From an uncultured Erythrobacter sp. (GTDB lineage Bacteria; Pseudomonadota; Alphaproteobacteria; Sphingomonadales; Sphingomonadaceae): a stretch of 64,000 nucleotides of DNA. Under the pieces are notes generated by a model. The model had not been told where the DNA came from and ran no database searches. It saw nothing but the letters and a program-made list of their open reading frames with translations. Within the stretch, counting starts at the first letter, position 1, and each line of letters starts with the position of its first letter. Shown piece by piece: positions 9,273 to 17,238 of this stretch. A program made the position numbers and the translations under genes. The DNA is taken from assembly GCA_947493165.1 (NCBI GenBank), contig CANLPY010000001.1:2256621-2320620 (forward strand), in the 5' to 3' direction.

Positions 9273-10201
9273 GCAAGCGCCTCCAGTTCTTCAAAGTGCT
9301 TGTCATCTGGCGAAATCAGCGCCTTTCCCCCGGCGCCGTCGCTTTCCAGCTCCATACTCGTATTGTGAGCCACTTCTTCCACGAGGATTTGCAAACTGCC
9401 TTCATCCAGTCTGAATGCTGCAGCCGGCCCGCGTTTGTCCAATTGCAGCGTTCGAAGCGAAAGCTGCTGGGACGAAGCGCCGGTGCCGGCCCAGTAGTCG
9501 CGAAGCGCAAATGCGAAATCTCCCAAGCGAAGATCAGACTTCGGCCCGCGGTTGAGACTAACGATGGTTCCTCCGCTCGATTGAGTGGTTTCGAGCAGTT
9601 TCAACTCCTGAAACGGCGAGCCTGCGCCTTCTTCGGCTGCGGATAGCGTGTCGCCGCGCGACCAGTCGTAGGTGCGAAGAAAAATATCGACATGAACGCT
9701 AGCCGTACTGGCCGAGATAGCGCCTTTCGTTGCTGCCGCGCCGGCTTCGACAAGACCAATGAGGTGCTCACGCGTGATCCGCGCATCGAACACGTCCTGC
9801 AATGCGATCACCCACGCCCCCAGGCCGCCATGAGCCGCAATCTGCCAATGCAGTCGCCACAGCGTGCCATTGTCTTCCAGATAGGGGTCAATACCCTTCG
9901 TGGGATGCATCAGGCGATGCGCAAGATCGGTGTTGAGCGTCTGGCCTGATGCGGTTCGCGTCAGTCCAAAAGTCTGCCCCCAGAAACGGATAGACTTGAC
10001 CATGTTGCGCCCGAGACCAAGCGCCAAAATCGCGCCTTCATCGTTCGCGAAGAGTTTCGGATTCTCCTCCAACGCTTGGTAGAGCTTGACGAGCCATCCA
10101 TATCGACACGCAAAGGATTCATGCCCTGAGAAAAGGCGCGATTTGCCTTCATCAAGAGACCACGGCGTTTGATCTGACACCAGTGTTTCTGTTTTGCTCA
10201 T
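9257..10201 (-). CDS. sspB: SspB-like DUF4007 protein
   Basis: 314 aa. The DUF4007 signature is clear: FSGHESFACRYGW at residues 24-36, followed by LGLGRNMVKSIRFW at 61-74. SspB, a DUF4007 protein, is the DNA-nicking component of SspABCD phosphorothioation systems in Vibrio and E. coli; nicking would expose the site for sulfur insertion. No membrane segment or signal peptide. The gene starts by overlapping the desulfurase stop by 4 nt and runs into the ATPase gene with a 16-nt overlap, so all four genes are one transcript. DUF4007 proteins are also found in other defence islands, but together with a desulfurase and PP-loop gene the Ssp reading is the simplest. Confidence 0.83.
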   Translation of the reverse strand: MSKTETLVSDQTPWSLDEGKSRLFSGHESFACRYGWLVKLYQALEENPKLFANDEGAILALGLGRNMVKSIRFWGQTFGLTRTASGQTLNTDLAHRLMHPTKGIDPYLEDNGTLWRLHWQIAAHGGLGAWVIALQDVFDARITREHLIGLVEAGAAATKGAISASTASVHVDIFLRTYDWSRGDTLSAAEEGAGSPFQELKLLETTQSSGGTIVSLNRGPKSDLRLGDFAFALRDYWAGTGASSQQLSLRTLQLDKRGPAAAFRLDEGSLQILVEEVAHNTSMELESDGAGGKALISPDDKHFEELEALAWPAR

Positions 10202-11328
10202 GACTTCTCCAGCAAGCGTGAAATCGCATTGGCGATGAGGTCCGCTGCCTCATCTATTTCGGATTCGAGGCTCATTCTCCCAAAGCCGATCCGTACCGCC
10301 GTATTCAGCCGAGCTTCCGGCAGGCCCATAGCGGCGAGCACTATGGACTTGCCGATCGCCCCGGAACTGCAGGCCGAACCCGTAGCAAGCGCCAGTTGAG
10401 GCAACAAGGCCAGTAGCGCATCGGCATCGACTTCATTGAAACTCAGATTGAGGTTATGCGGAATGCGCTCCGAAGCATTCCCGTTGATCGCAATGCGGAC
10501 GTCACGCGACCCGAGCCGCTCAAGAAATCGGTCCGTGAGATCCGCGCAGCGATCCCAGTCGTGAACCCGCTCGGCTATCGCGAGCTCTGCCGCCCGTCCG
10601 AACCCAACGGCAAGCGCGGTCGGAACGGTGCCTGGAAACATTCCGCCCTGTTGTCCGCCACCTGTGACAAGTGGAGTCATTCTTTCGATCATGTCGGGCG
10701 AAGCGCAGATTGCTCCGATGCCCTGTGGACCATAAGCCTTATGGCCGGATAAAGTGATAATGGCGTCAGGCCCGAGCCCATCGATGGGAATACGACCAAG
10801 AGCCTGCGCGGCATCGGTATGAAAGATGATACCCTGAGCGTTACAAAACTCTGCCAACTCGACAATCGGCTGTATGGTTCCAACCTCGTTGTTGACTGCC
10901 ATAACCGATACAAACGACGCACCGGCGATGAGATCGTAGGCCGCATCGAGATTTATTACGCCTTCTTCCGTAACCGGAAGGATATCCAGGGACGCGCCCA
11001 TAGCTTCGCACCATTTGGCAGTTTCCATCACGCAAGGGTGCTCGATAGCGCTCACAGCAATGCGCGCATCAGTTCCAGCAAAGCTTCTTAAAACCTGGTT
11101 GCAAGCGAAGGTTGCGCTGGGCGTAAATATGATGCCCTCTGCAGTCTTGCCAGTTGCGCTGGCGATCTGAGCCCGTGCCTGGTCCACTGCTCTTTCTGCC
11201 GCCAAACCTGCCTCGTGTTGCACCGAGTGTGAATTGGCAGGCGCTCTGAACCAAGGCAGCATCACTTCGAGCACCCGCGCATCCATCGGTGTCGTCGCTT
11301 GGAAATCAAGAAAAATGGGCAAGTTCAT
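10198..11328 (-). CDS. sspA: SspA-like cysteine desulfurase
   Basis: 376 aa, class V aminotransferase fold of the NifS/IscS/DndA family. K197 in SGHK is the PLP-binding lysine, and C320 in ATGSACSSG is the catalytic persulfide cysteine. NEVGT (147-151) and HTDAAQ (170-175) are the usual PLP-pocket motifs. It delivers sulfur from cysteine, presumably to the PP-loop protein encoded at the end of the operon. First gene of a tight minus-strand operon (ATGA overlap with the DUF4007 gene). It is not a housekeeping isc gene: no iscU, iscA or suf genes are nearby. The 459-bp region upstream holds the operon promoter and two dyads. Confidence 0.88.
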   Translation of the reverse strand: MNLPIFLDFQATTPMDARVLEVMLPWFRAPANSHSVQHEAGLAAERAVDQARAQIASATGKTAEGIIFTPSATFACNQVLRSFAGTDARIAVSAIEHPCVMETAKWCEAMGASLDILPVTEEGVINLDAAYDLIAGASFVSVMAVNNEVGTIQPIVELAEFCNAQGIIFHTDAAQALGRIPIDGLGPDAIITLSGHKAYGPQGIGAICASPDMIERMTPLVTGGGQQGGMFPGTVPTALAVGFGRAAELAIAERVHDWDRCADLTDRFLERLGSRDVRIAINGNASERIPHNLNLSFNEVDADALLALLPQLALATGSACSSGAIGKSIVLAAMGLPEARLNTAVRIGFGRMSLESEIDEAADLIANAISRLLEKS

Positions 11329-11405
11329 GAATTTACGCGATTCTCACGAATTGCGAGTGGTGATCGCACGAATACATCAAGAAAAGGCGGGCTAATGCTT
11401 TAAAC

Positions 11406-11421
11406 ATGGTACACGGACCAT
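11406..11421. promoter_or_regulatory. Small dyad in the ssp promoter region
   Basis: ATGGT-N6-ACCAT forms a 16-bp dyad 78-93 bp upstream of the sspA-like start. It sits where an operator would be expected but could be chance. Confidence 0.25.
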
Positions 11422-11613
11422 TGCCGAGCTAGCTGCGAATTACAATTGAAAGAGCGATCTTACACCCGCAAAATCGCGCGAAATTGTCGCTCGAGCAGAT
11501 GTGCCTTCGTCCGCTTTCGCGTGGTACCTGCTGAAGCTTCCGGCCCGCAAATCGCAATCGTCGAGAGTTGCTCATTCGCCCTGAACCTGTCTGGCTATCG
11601 GGCTCAATACTCC

Positions 11614-11643
11614 TGTCCGAAGTTTGTATACACATTTCGGACA
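11614..11643. promoter_or_regulatory. 30-bp nested palindrome upstream of ssp operon
   Basis: Outer arms TGTCCGAA (11614-11621) and TTCGGACA (11636-11643) are perfect inverted repeats, and an inner perfect palindrome TGTATACA (11625-11632) sits exactly in the centre with 3-bp spacers on each side. There is no T-run, so it is not a typical terminator. It looks like a binding site for one or more dimeric regulators, about 285 bp upstream of sspA and downstream of the repressor gene. Confidence 0.55.
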
Positions 11644-11787
11644 ATTTCGGTCCCAGCCGGCTTCCGCTGCCATCAAAAGGGTAGCCGGCTCTCAGGTGGT
11701 CGTAATGCGGAAGTTCGCGCGAGCTGCTAGGTGCACTTCCTCGCTGCCGAAAATGACCGGTGCCATCCCGGCTTTTGGCACGCGAGG

Positions 11788-12423
11788 TCATAAAGCCCTC
11801 CCAAACCATATGACGCGGCCGATCACCTCAACTCCTTCACGATCCACATCATTCCACGAAGGATAGGCGGGGTTGTCACTGGAAATCGTAATCTGCTTTG
11901 CGCCCGGCTTGATGGCGATGCGCTTTACAACCAGCGTGTCGTCAGAGCGCAGCACATAGATTCCATCCCGCAGTCTGGAGCCATGGTCGGACGCATCGAC
12001 GAGAACCTCATCGCCATCGCTAAGCGTGGGCTCCATGGAATCCCCCAGGACACTGACGATTGAAAGACTTGCGCCCTTGGCGCCGGTCAATCTCCTGAGC
12101 CATTTCTCGTCAAAGCCAAAGCGCGTGTAGCTGGTCTCATTAGATGCAATAGCGCCGAATCCGGCTGAGGCATCCACGTCCAAAACGGGAACTTCGATCA
12201 TTCCGTCCATTGGTGTTTGAGCAGGACCACCGAGCCTTTGTTCATCGACGCCAAAGAAGCTTGCAAGTGTCTTGCGATCCTCGGGGTCGAGGACACGCGG
12301 CGATCCGCGCTTTATGAATTGCTGGATATAGCTTGGATTGCGTCCAAGCAGCCTTGAAACCGCTGCGTAGCCGTATCCGCCTTTGGTGATCAGCCGCTCA
12401 AGTTCCTCTCTAATATGTTCCAT
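11788..12423 (-). CDS. LexA/CI-like S24 peptidase repressor
   Basis: 211 aa. An N-terminal HTH (about residues 5-45, with AAVSRLLGRNPSYIQQFI) is followed by an S24 domain: Ser129 in GDSMEPT and Lys167 in VVKRI form the Ser-Lys dyad, and Ala87-Gly88 lies where LexA/CI repressors self-cleave. Expected role: repressor of the element, inactivated by RecA filaments after DNA damage. It is divergent from a small HTH-like gene at 12535. Its promoter has a -35 TTGTGT, 17-bp spacer and -10 TAGGAT with a LexA-type box inside the spacer, plus a TAGGA-N5-TCCTA dyad that may be its own operator. Confidence 0.85.
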   Translation of the reverse strand: MEHIREELERLITKGGYGYAAVSRLLGRNPSYIQQFIKRGSPRVLDPEDRKTLASFFGVDEQRLGGPAQTPMDGMIEVPVLDVDASAGFGAIASNETSYTRFGFDEKWLRRLTGAKGASLSIVSVLGDSMEPTLSDGDEVLVDASDHGSRLRDGIYVLRSDDTLVVKRIAIKPGAKQITISSDNPAYPSWNDVDREGVEVIGRVIWFGRAL

Positions 12424-12448
12424 TTGTGTGGTCCTTCAGGATTGATCG

Positions 12449-12463
12449 TAGGATTTCTTCCTA
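12449..12463. promoter_or_regulatory. Putative S24 repressor operator dyad
   Basis: TAGGA-N5-TCCTA is a perfect dyad just upstream of the S24 repressor start; a further half-site TCCTA overlaps its -10 box at 12479-12483. TCCTA half-sites recur twice just downstream of the -10 of the XRE-like gene at 30.9 kb. A self-operator is inference. Confidence 0.4.
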
Positions 12464-12477
12464 GACTCGCGGAAATC

Positions 12478-12506
12478 ATCCTAGTAAGAACATAACAAGA
12501 ACACAA
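12478..12506 (-). promoter_or_regulatory. S24 repressor promoter with embedded LexA box
   Basis: On the minus strand: -35 TTGTGT (12506-12501), 17-bp spacer, -10 TAGGAT (12483-12478). The plus strand carries GAAC-N7-GAAC at 12488-12502, which is the alphaproteobacterial LexA box GTTC-N7-GTTC on the transcribed orientation. The box lies within the core promoter, so LexA binding should block transcription. Confidence 0.7.
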
Positions 12507-12534
12507 GGGATTTGCGAGTCGGAGTGAGAAAGGT

Positions 12535-12774
12535 ATGACGCTGCTGGAACGGATCGAAAAGCATCTGAAGGAAAACCATATTTCGGCAACGCGTTTTGGA
12601 AGACGCGCCGTAGGCGATCCCCGATTTGTGCTCGATTTGAGGATGGGGCGCAGACCACGCCGAAGGACCATTGAGCGACTCAATGCCTATCTGAATACCC
12701 CTGAAAGCAGGCGTCCGTCGATCTCCGCTCAGAATTGCGCCAAAGGCCCGAATGGTTTGACCAACAGACCCTAA
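12535..12774 (+). CDS. Small HTH-like DNA-binding protein
   Basis: 79 aa, basic. MTLLERIEKHLKENHISATR followed by FGRRAVGDPRFVLDLRMGR resembles a short helix-turn-helix family common in sphingomonad islands and prophages. Divergent from the S24 repressor, so it may be a Cro-like antagonist or accessory regulator of the element; this is inference. ATG is preceded by GGAGTGAGAAAGG. The shared intergenic region contains the LexA-type box and the TAGGA dyad. Confidence 0.55.
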   Translation: MTLLERIEKHLKENHISATRFGRRAVGDPRFVLDLRMGRRPRRRTIERLNAYLNTPESRRPSISAQNCAKGPNGLTNRP

Positions 12775-12878
12775 GTCCAGTTGATTGTCGACCAGATTTT
12801 GAGCTTCGCAAAACTTGGCTTACACTCTCGTCTCGGGAGCAGAGGGGGCTTTGGTTTTTGGCGAAAGGATACTGACAG

Positions 12879-13088
12879 ATGAGCAATGCCGACAAAACTC
12901 CGCCAGAGAGCAAAGGCGATTGGGAAGGCTTTCGCGAGATCGACCGCGCTATCGCTGAGGATCGCCTTACTTCGTACACTTGGAAAAAGATCTGGGCTGA
13001 TCCTTGGGAACGAAAAGGCATTTACCTCTTCGCAGCCTTATTCATCGCATTTGTAAGCTACGTGGTGATCTACGACGGCTTGATCTAG
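12879..13088 (+). CDS. Small single-pass membrane protein
   Basis: 69 aa. A charged, soluble N-terminal half (about residues 1-46) is followed by one hydrophobic segment (about 47-66, YLFAALFIAFVSYVVIYDGL), so a C-tail-anchored inner-membrane protein is likely. ATG at 12879 is preceded by GAAAGGATACTGACAG, a usable ribosome-binding site. The stop codon abuts the stop of the convergent traG gene with no gap. I do not recognise the family. Its place between element regulators and the tra operon suggests a role in transfer or entry exclusion, but nothing in the sequence proves this. Confidence 0.6.
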   Translation: MSNADKTPPESKGDWEGFREIDRAIAEDRLTSYTWKKIWADPWERKGIYLFAALFIAFVSYVVIYDGLI

Positions 13089-15791
13089 CTACCATTCCTT
13101 CACATCGTCCGCCGCTTTGGCAGACGCGCCTCGTGCGTCTCGTGTAGTCCGCTCAAGCTTCCCTCTTCTTTGCTCGATGCTTCGAAAGCCTTCGCTTTGC
13201 CTCTGACTAACGTCGCCTGCGATCTCATCTCTGGCATCTGACGGATCTTCGAGCGAGCTCGGTAAGCCGCCGAAGCGAACCGAACTGCGCACCCCGCCTG
13301 CGCTTCCAACATTAGGCCGCGCCACTGGCGTTGCATCAGGTAGGACTAGTTCGCTCGCGATCTCGTCATTGAAGCCATCAGCGTAGCTTTCCACAAAACG
13401 GGATTGCAGTTGTTGCCCTTGCGCGCTCATTTGGAAGTCGATGTCATCAAAGCGTGCTTGGCCGTAATAATCCCGATTGGCATCGATCTCAGCCATGCCC
13501 CATTCGCGGTAGGCTTGGCTTAGATTCAAGGTTCCGGCTGCATTGGTGCTTTCATACCAGCTGGCCTGGCTCTCCAACCGATTGGCTATCTCTTCAGCCC
13601 GCCGTGCTTCGAGCGTGTAGCTTTGCGCTTCAGTCAGTGAGGTTGTGACACCGGCGGCGCTGCTCGAGACAAGCGCTTCTGAGCTTGAACTCGTTTCGCG
13701 CAAGAAACCTTCTCTCGAGTTTGACCAGTTCTGGCTTTCTGAAATTTGGCTCAATGCACCTTCGATGCGTGAACGATCTTCCGAGGCGATCCCGATATCG
13801 CTGTCGGTCCAGGTCTGGTTCCTTCCGCCACTCAGACCGAGTGAACCACGCGTACCCTTTCGTTCTACTCTTCCCTCGGCCCCCGCGTTTCCATTCAGGA
13901 ACCATGAGACCGTGATGTCGTCCGACGCCCGGCGTGATAGGCCAAATTGCTGCTGGAGTGTGTTCGATGCATTATCGAGTTCACTGAAGGTTCTGCCAAT
14001 GCTGTCATTGCTTGATGTTCCGCTGACCGTCTCATTCGAGCGCGACCGGGTGTAAGCATCGCGCAGTTCGCTGAATCGCGTAACCGCCGAGCTCGTCGAT
14101 TGCTGAGCGAGATTTGAGAAGGTCTCGCTCTGGCTGCGGCTCTCGCTCGCCATGGTCGAGAGGCGGCTGGAAAAATCTTGCCCAAGCGTCGGTGTGAAGG
14201 GATAGCTCGAAGTCGGGACATTTGCGAACTCGGCTTGCGGGAAGCTGGTTGTCTGGGTGCCGTTCTCGCCAATACCTCGTGTTTGGGCGGCGCCATGAGC
14301 GATATTTGGCGCGAGGCTGCCTTGCGCAAATTGCCGAGAGAACACGCTCGAATTATCGAGATTGGTGTTGCCGAGCGAGACGTTGCCTGTGCTCGCTTCG
14401 CGCGCTGCCTCTTCTGCGGCGTTTTGACTAGGGTTGAGATAACTGGTCGCTTGACCCGAAATGGCCATCGCGCCGCGCGCAACCCCGCCTGCAAGGAAGG
14501 GAATCGAGGCGACAAGATATCCAGCGAGAATGCCGATATCATTGTTGACGTCGGTCATGCCTGAAAAGGTTGCAAGGCTTAGACCGCTTGAGCCGCTTGC
14601 TGCCGCAACATCGCCTGCGCCTTTCAGCATCAAGATCATGTGGAGGATGACGAAGAGCGGTCCCCAGGCAGCAAGGTAGAAAAAGCCGGTGACATAGCCT
14701 CTCAGCGCAATCGGCCCGGTCCTTGGCATGAGAAAAAGCGGGAAGAGAACAGGAAAGAGCGCATAGAATACCACCGTCAGCACGACATTGAGGATCGGCA
14801 CCCATTTCATCGCGTTATGCGCGATCGAAGAATAGGTGCGTTCGGTCTGAATATCGGCTCGGGTCTGGGCAAACACATCAACACTTGAAGCGCCGCTTGA
14901 TCCGGCAAAGCCATGCATGGCCTGATTCATCGCGTTGATCGTCAGCACTTGGCGAAAGATGCTGCTCGCATCCTTCGAAATGCCTGTCAGATATTGGTAA
15001 GCGACGGGTAAGTCTGCGATGAGCTTGGCCTTGGCTAGCGCTTCGGTTTGCCTCGGATAGAGCTGGCGGCCGGCAACAAGCGTCATCTCATCGATCATGC
15101 TCGCCCATTGACCAGAGAGGCTTGTGTAGGCCTCACGGCAGGTGACGATATTCGCTGTCACGCTGTCATCACCTTGGCGGGTCAGGAACTTCTGCGCACG
15201 CGCCGGGCTTCCCGGCGCTATCGTGGCCCAGATGTCATCGCTTTCTGAGAGCTCTTTCATCGAATAGCGGCCAAGCAGCAGATCGTAGAACACGCATTGG
15301 CGCACATGCTCATCAAAGTTCGCTGCAAATTCAGGATCAGCGATGCGCAGGCTCCGCGTCGCTTCGAGGAGGCGCGCGCCATAGATCATACCGTTTTTCG
15401 AATAATTGAGATCATCGGGGAGACCGAACACGGTCTCAGCCGAACGCGTTAGATAATCGCCAATTTGGCTGGTGAAGCTCGCCATAAGCGCAAGGCCTAG
15501 TGGGACATTGGCGACTGTTGCAGGAGCCAGGCTGGGATTGACGCGGTCTGTCACTTGCACATCCATGCGCGGCACCATCAGGCACATATAGATGAGTGTC
15601 GCTCCCAGGAACCAGTTGAGCCAAGCGCGCCAATTCTGATTGAATGCAACGACTATAACCGCCAGCGTCATAGCCATAACGAGCGCCACCTGAATCAGGC
15701 TCTTATAGCCTCCGGCACCCGTCCAAGCGGCTACGGCGTTCAGGACATTGACGATGTATTCGCCGCCGCCCGTGGTGAAGATCTCAACCAT
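13089..15791 (-). CDS. traG: TraG, F-type mating-pair stabilisation protein
   Basis: 900 aa, close to the length of F TraG. The N-terminal half has several hydrophobic segments (about residues 30-75, 90-110, 335-400 and 430-470), matching the TraG_N inner-membrane domain. From about residue 470 the chain is Ser/Thr/Gln-rich and soluble and would lie in the periplasm, where TraG acts in pilus assembly and mating-pair stabilisation. Last gene of the 17-kb minus-strand tra operon, 10 bp downstream of traH. Whether the C-terminus also acts in entry exclusion, as in F, cannot be told. Confidence 0.88.
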   Translation of the reverse strand: MVEIFTTGGGEYIVNVLNAVAAWTGAGGYKSLIQVALVMAMTLAVIVVAFNQNWRAWLNWFLGATLIYMCLMVPRMDVQVTDRVNPSLAPATVANVPLGLALMASFTSQIGDYLTRSAETVFGLPDDLNYSKNGMIYGARLLEATRSLRIADPEFAANFDEHVRQCVFYDLLLGRYSMKELSESDDIWATIAPGSPARAQKFLTRQGDDSVTANIVTCREAYTSLSGQWASMIDEMTLVAGRQLYPRQTEALAKAKLIADLPVAYQYLTGISKDASSIFRQVLTINAMNQAMHGFAGSSGASSVDVFAQTRADIQTERTYSSIAHNAMKWVPILNVVLTVVFYALFPVLFPLFLMPRTGPIALRGYVTGFFYLAAWGPLFVILHMILMLKGAGDVAAASGSSGLSLATFSGMTDVNNDIGILAGYLVASIPFLAGGVARGAMAISGQATSYLNPSQNAAEEAAREASTGNVSLGNTNLDNSSVFSRQFAQGSLAPNIAHGAAQTRGIGENGTQTTSFPQAEFANVPTSSYPFTPTLGQDFSSRLSTMASESRSQSETFSNLAQQSTSSAVTRFSELRDAYTRSRSNETVSGTSSNDSIGRTFSELDNASNTLQQQFGLSRRASDDITVSWFLNGNAGAEGRVERKGTRGSLGLSGGRNQTWTDSDIGIASEDRSRIEGALSQISESQNWSNSREGFLRETSSSSEALVSSSAAGVTTSLTEAQSYTLEARRAEEIANRLESQASWYESTNAAGTLNLSQAYREWGMAEIDANRDYYGQARFDDIDFQMSAQGQQLQSRFVESYADGFNDEIASELVLPDATPVARPNVGSAGGVRSSVRFGGLPSSLEDPSDARDEIAGDVSQRQSEGFRSIEQRRGKLERTTRDARGASAKAADDVKEW

Positions 15792-15801
15792 TGCCTTTGC
15801 C

Positions 15802-17238
15802 TCAGGGCACTATCGAGCGCGATTGCAGGCCGCGCGACCAGTCGAGCGCAGCCGACATGGACGGTGACATCGACGCGGCGAGCGCGTTTTCGATCATCGC
15901 TGTCTTCTCGATGATCTGCATGATCGCAGAGACTTTGGCTTGGCCTGTCGCTTGCCGCTGGATGAGACTGCTACGCACTTCGGTCACTTGTCCGCGCCAG
16001 ATCGCCAACTTGGCTTCGTCCGCAGCAATAAAGCTCGCCATCGAACGGCCAGCTTCCGAGACGATCCGGTCAAGGATTGCAAAGAGCAGGTCGACGCTTG
16101 CAATCTCAGCCAGCGTGTCGCGGTCATCGGTCGGCATGCCGCGCCCATAGGCGGCTTGGACAGTTAGTATCTTGTAGAGCGGGATCGAGGCGACCTGAAG
16201 CAGCTCCTTTTCGGCATTCCCGATGGCCGTGTCTGTCCGGATCGCATCGACCATATTGCCAATGAGCTGCGCCACGCGTGGTCGGATCGCCTTGGCGTTT
16301 GACAGGCTCATCTGCTGGAAGGTGGGATTGAGGCAGAGATCGATTTCATCGCAGCGGAACACGCGCACGCTTTGGCCTTGGGTTCCATCAAGCAGCGCGC
16401 TCACCAGCGTCGAAGACGCATCGCCAGCGAAGGGCACAAACTTGCCCGGCTCGTCATCCTTGGGCGGGACGTAGATAACCGTGCCGATCAGCGTCATGGC
16501 GTATTCGGCGAGCTCGCGGTCGAAAGTGCCGCTGGGGTTGAAGAAGGCGCTCTCTTTAAGGACGTGCCAGGTGTAGTTGCGCGCTACGCCGGGATTGACG
16601 TCTGCATAGTCACTACCGGCGCTTTCATTGGTTGAAGCGCGCTGGCCTCGCGTGCCGCAGCCATGCTTGGCAGCGGCATAGTCGGTGAAGATGCCTTCAG
16701 AATTCCCGATCGCTTCGCAGATCGCTTTGTCGGCCAAATCGCCTTTGGGCCAGAGCCCTCCCACCAGCCCCTGCGCCATCTCACAGGAGTTGATCGAGAG
16801 ATTGTTCATGAGCTGAGCCTTTTGGCTAAACTCCTGCATGATCTTATTACATTCAGGGCAGACGGTATCGATCGCCAGACTGAAGGCGAAGCCGACTGCA
16901 TTGTTGGCCACTGCCTTCATCAGCGCGACCATCTCGCTTGCATTGATAAAGGAAAAGGAGCCGGCAAAGATATCGATCCCGCCGCACCCCGCACGCGCTC
17001 TTGGCAATTGCAGATTGGCGATATTGGTCGTCTTTTGCGGAAATCGCGTCCAAACATTGCCCAGACTATAGTAGCCTGCGGACTGGCCTTCGAAGGCGGT
17101 CGGACCAGTGACGTTCGCCGCCGCGCCCATATCATCCATGAAACGGTCCATGCTGTCGCCGACATTTGCGGCAACAGGCGCTGCGACCATGCTGGCCGCG
17201 GCAATGGTGAGCGCTGCATTGCGGATGCTAGTAATCAT
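15802..17238 (-). CDS. traH: TraH, F-type pilus assembly protein
   Basis: 478 aa from the ATG at 17238, chosen because a Sec signal peptide (SIRNAALTIAAASMVAAPVA) follows it; the frame is open further upstream but that part lies inside traF and has no signal features. Cysteines in AGCGG and DTVCPECNK fit the conserved cysteines of TraH. TraH is a periplasmic/outer-membrane-associated assembly factor of F-type T4SS that works with TraF and TraW. Overlaps traF by 11 nt and precedes traG by 10 bp. Confidence 0.87.
   Translation of the reverse strand: MITSIRNAALTIAAASMVAAPVAANVGDSMDRFMDDMGAAANVTGPTAFEGQSAGYYSLGNVWTRFPQKTTNIANLQLPRARAGCGGIDIFAGSFSFINASEMVALMKAVANNAVGFAFSLAIDTVCPECNKIMQEFSQKAQLMNNLSINSCEMAQGLVGGLWPKGDLADKAICEAIGNSEGIFTDYAAAKHGCGTRGQRASTNESAGSDYADVNPGVARNYTWHVLKESAFFNPSGTFDRELAEYAMTLIGTVIYVPPKDDEPGKFVPFAGDASSTLVSALLDGTQGQSVRVFRCDEIDLCLNPTFQQMSLSNAKAIRPRVAQLIGNMVDAIRTDTAIGNAEKELLQVASIPLYKILTVQAAYGRGMPTDDRDTLAEIASVDLLFAILDRIVSEAGRSMASFIAADEAKLAIWRGQVTEVRSSLIQRQATGQAKVSAIMQIIEKTAMIENALAASMSPSMSAALDWSRGLQSRSIVP

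Larger units (their letters stand above)
11329..11787. other. 459-bp gene-free region between S24 repressor and ssp operon
   Basis: No convincing gene: a minus-strand open frame at 11429-11809 has low-complexity Arg/Ser-rich translation and overlaps the repressor gene end, so I take it as chance. The region must hold the promoter of the ssp-like operon. It contains two dyads, described separately (11406-11421 and 11614-11643). Confidence 0.6.

Noticed and set aside
11429..11809. Minus-strand ORF of 126 codons upstream of the ssp operon
   Set aside because: Arg/Ser-rich, no family-like features, overlaps the S24 gene end, and contains the 30-bp palindrome; treated as chance.
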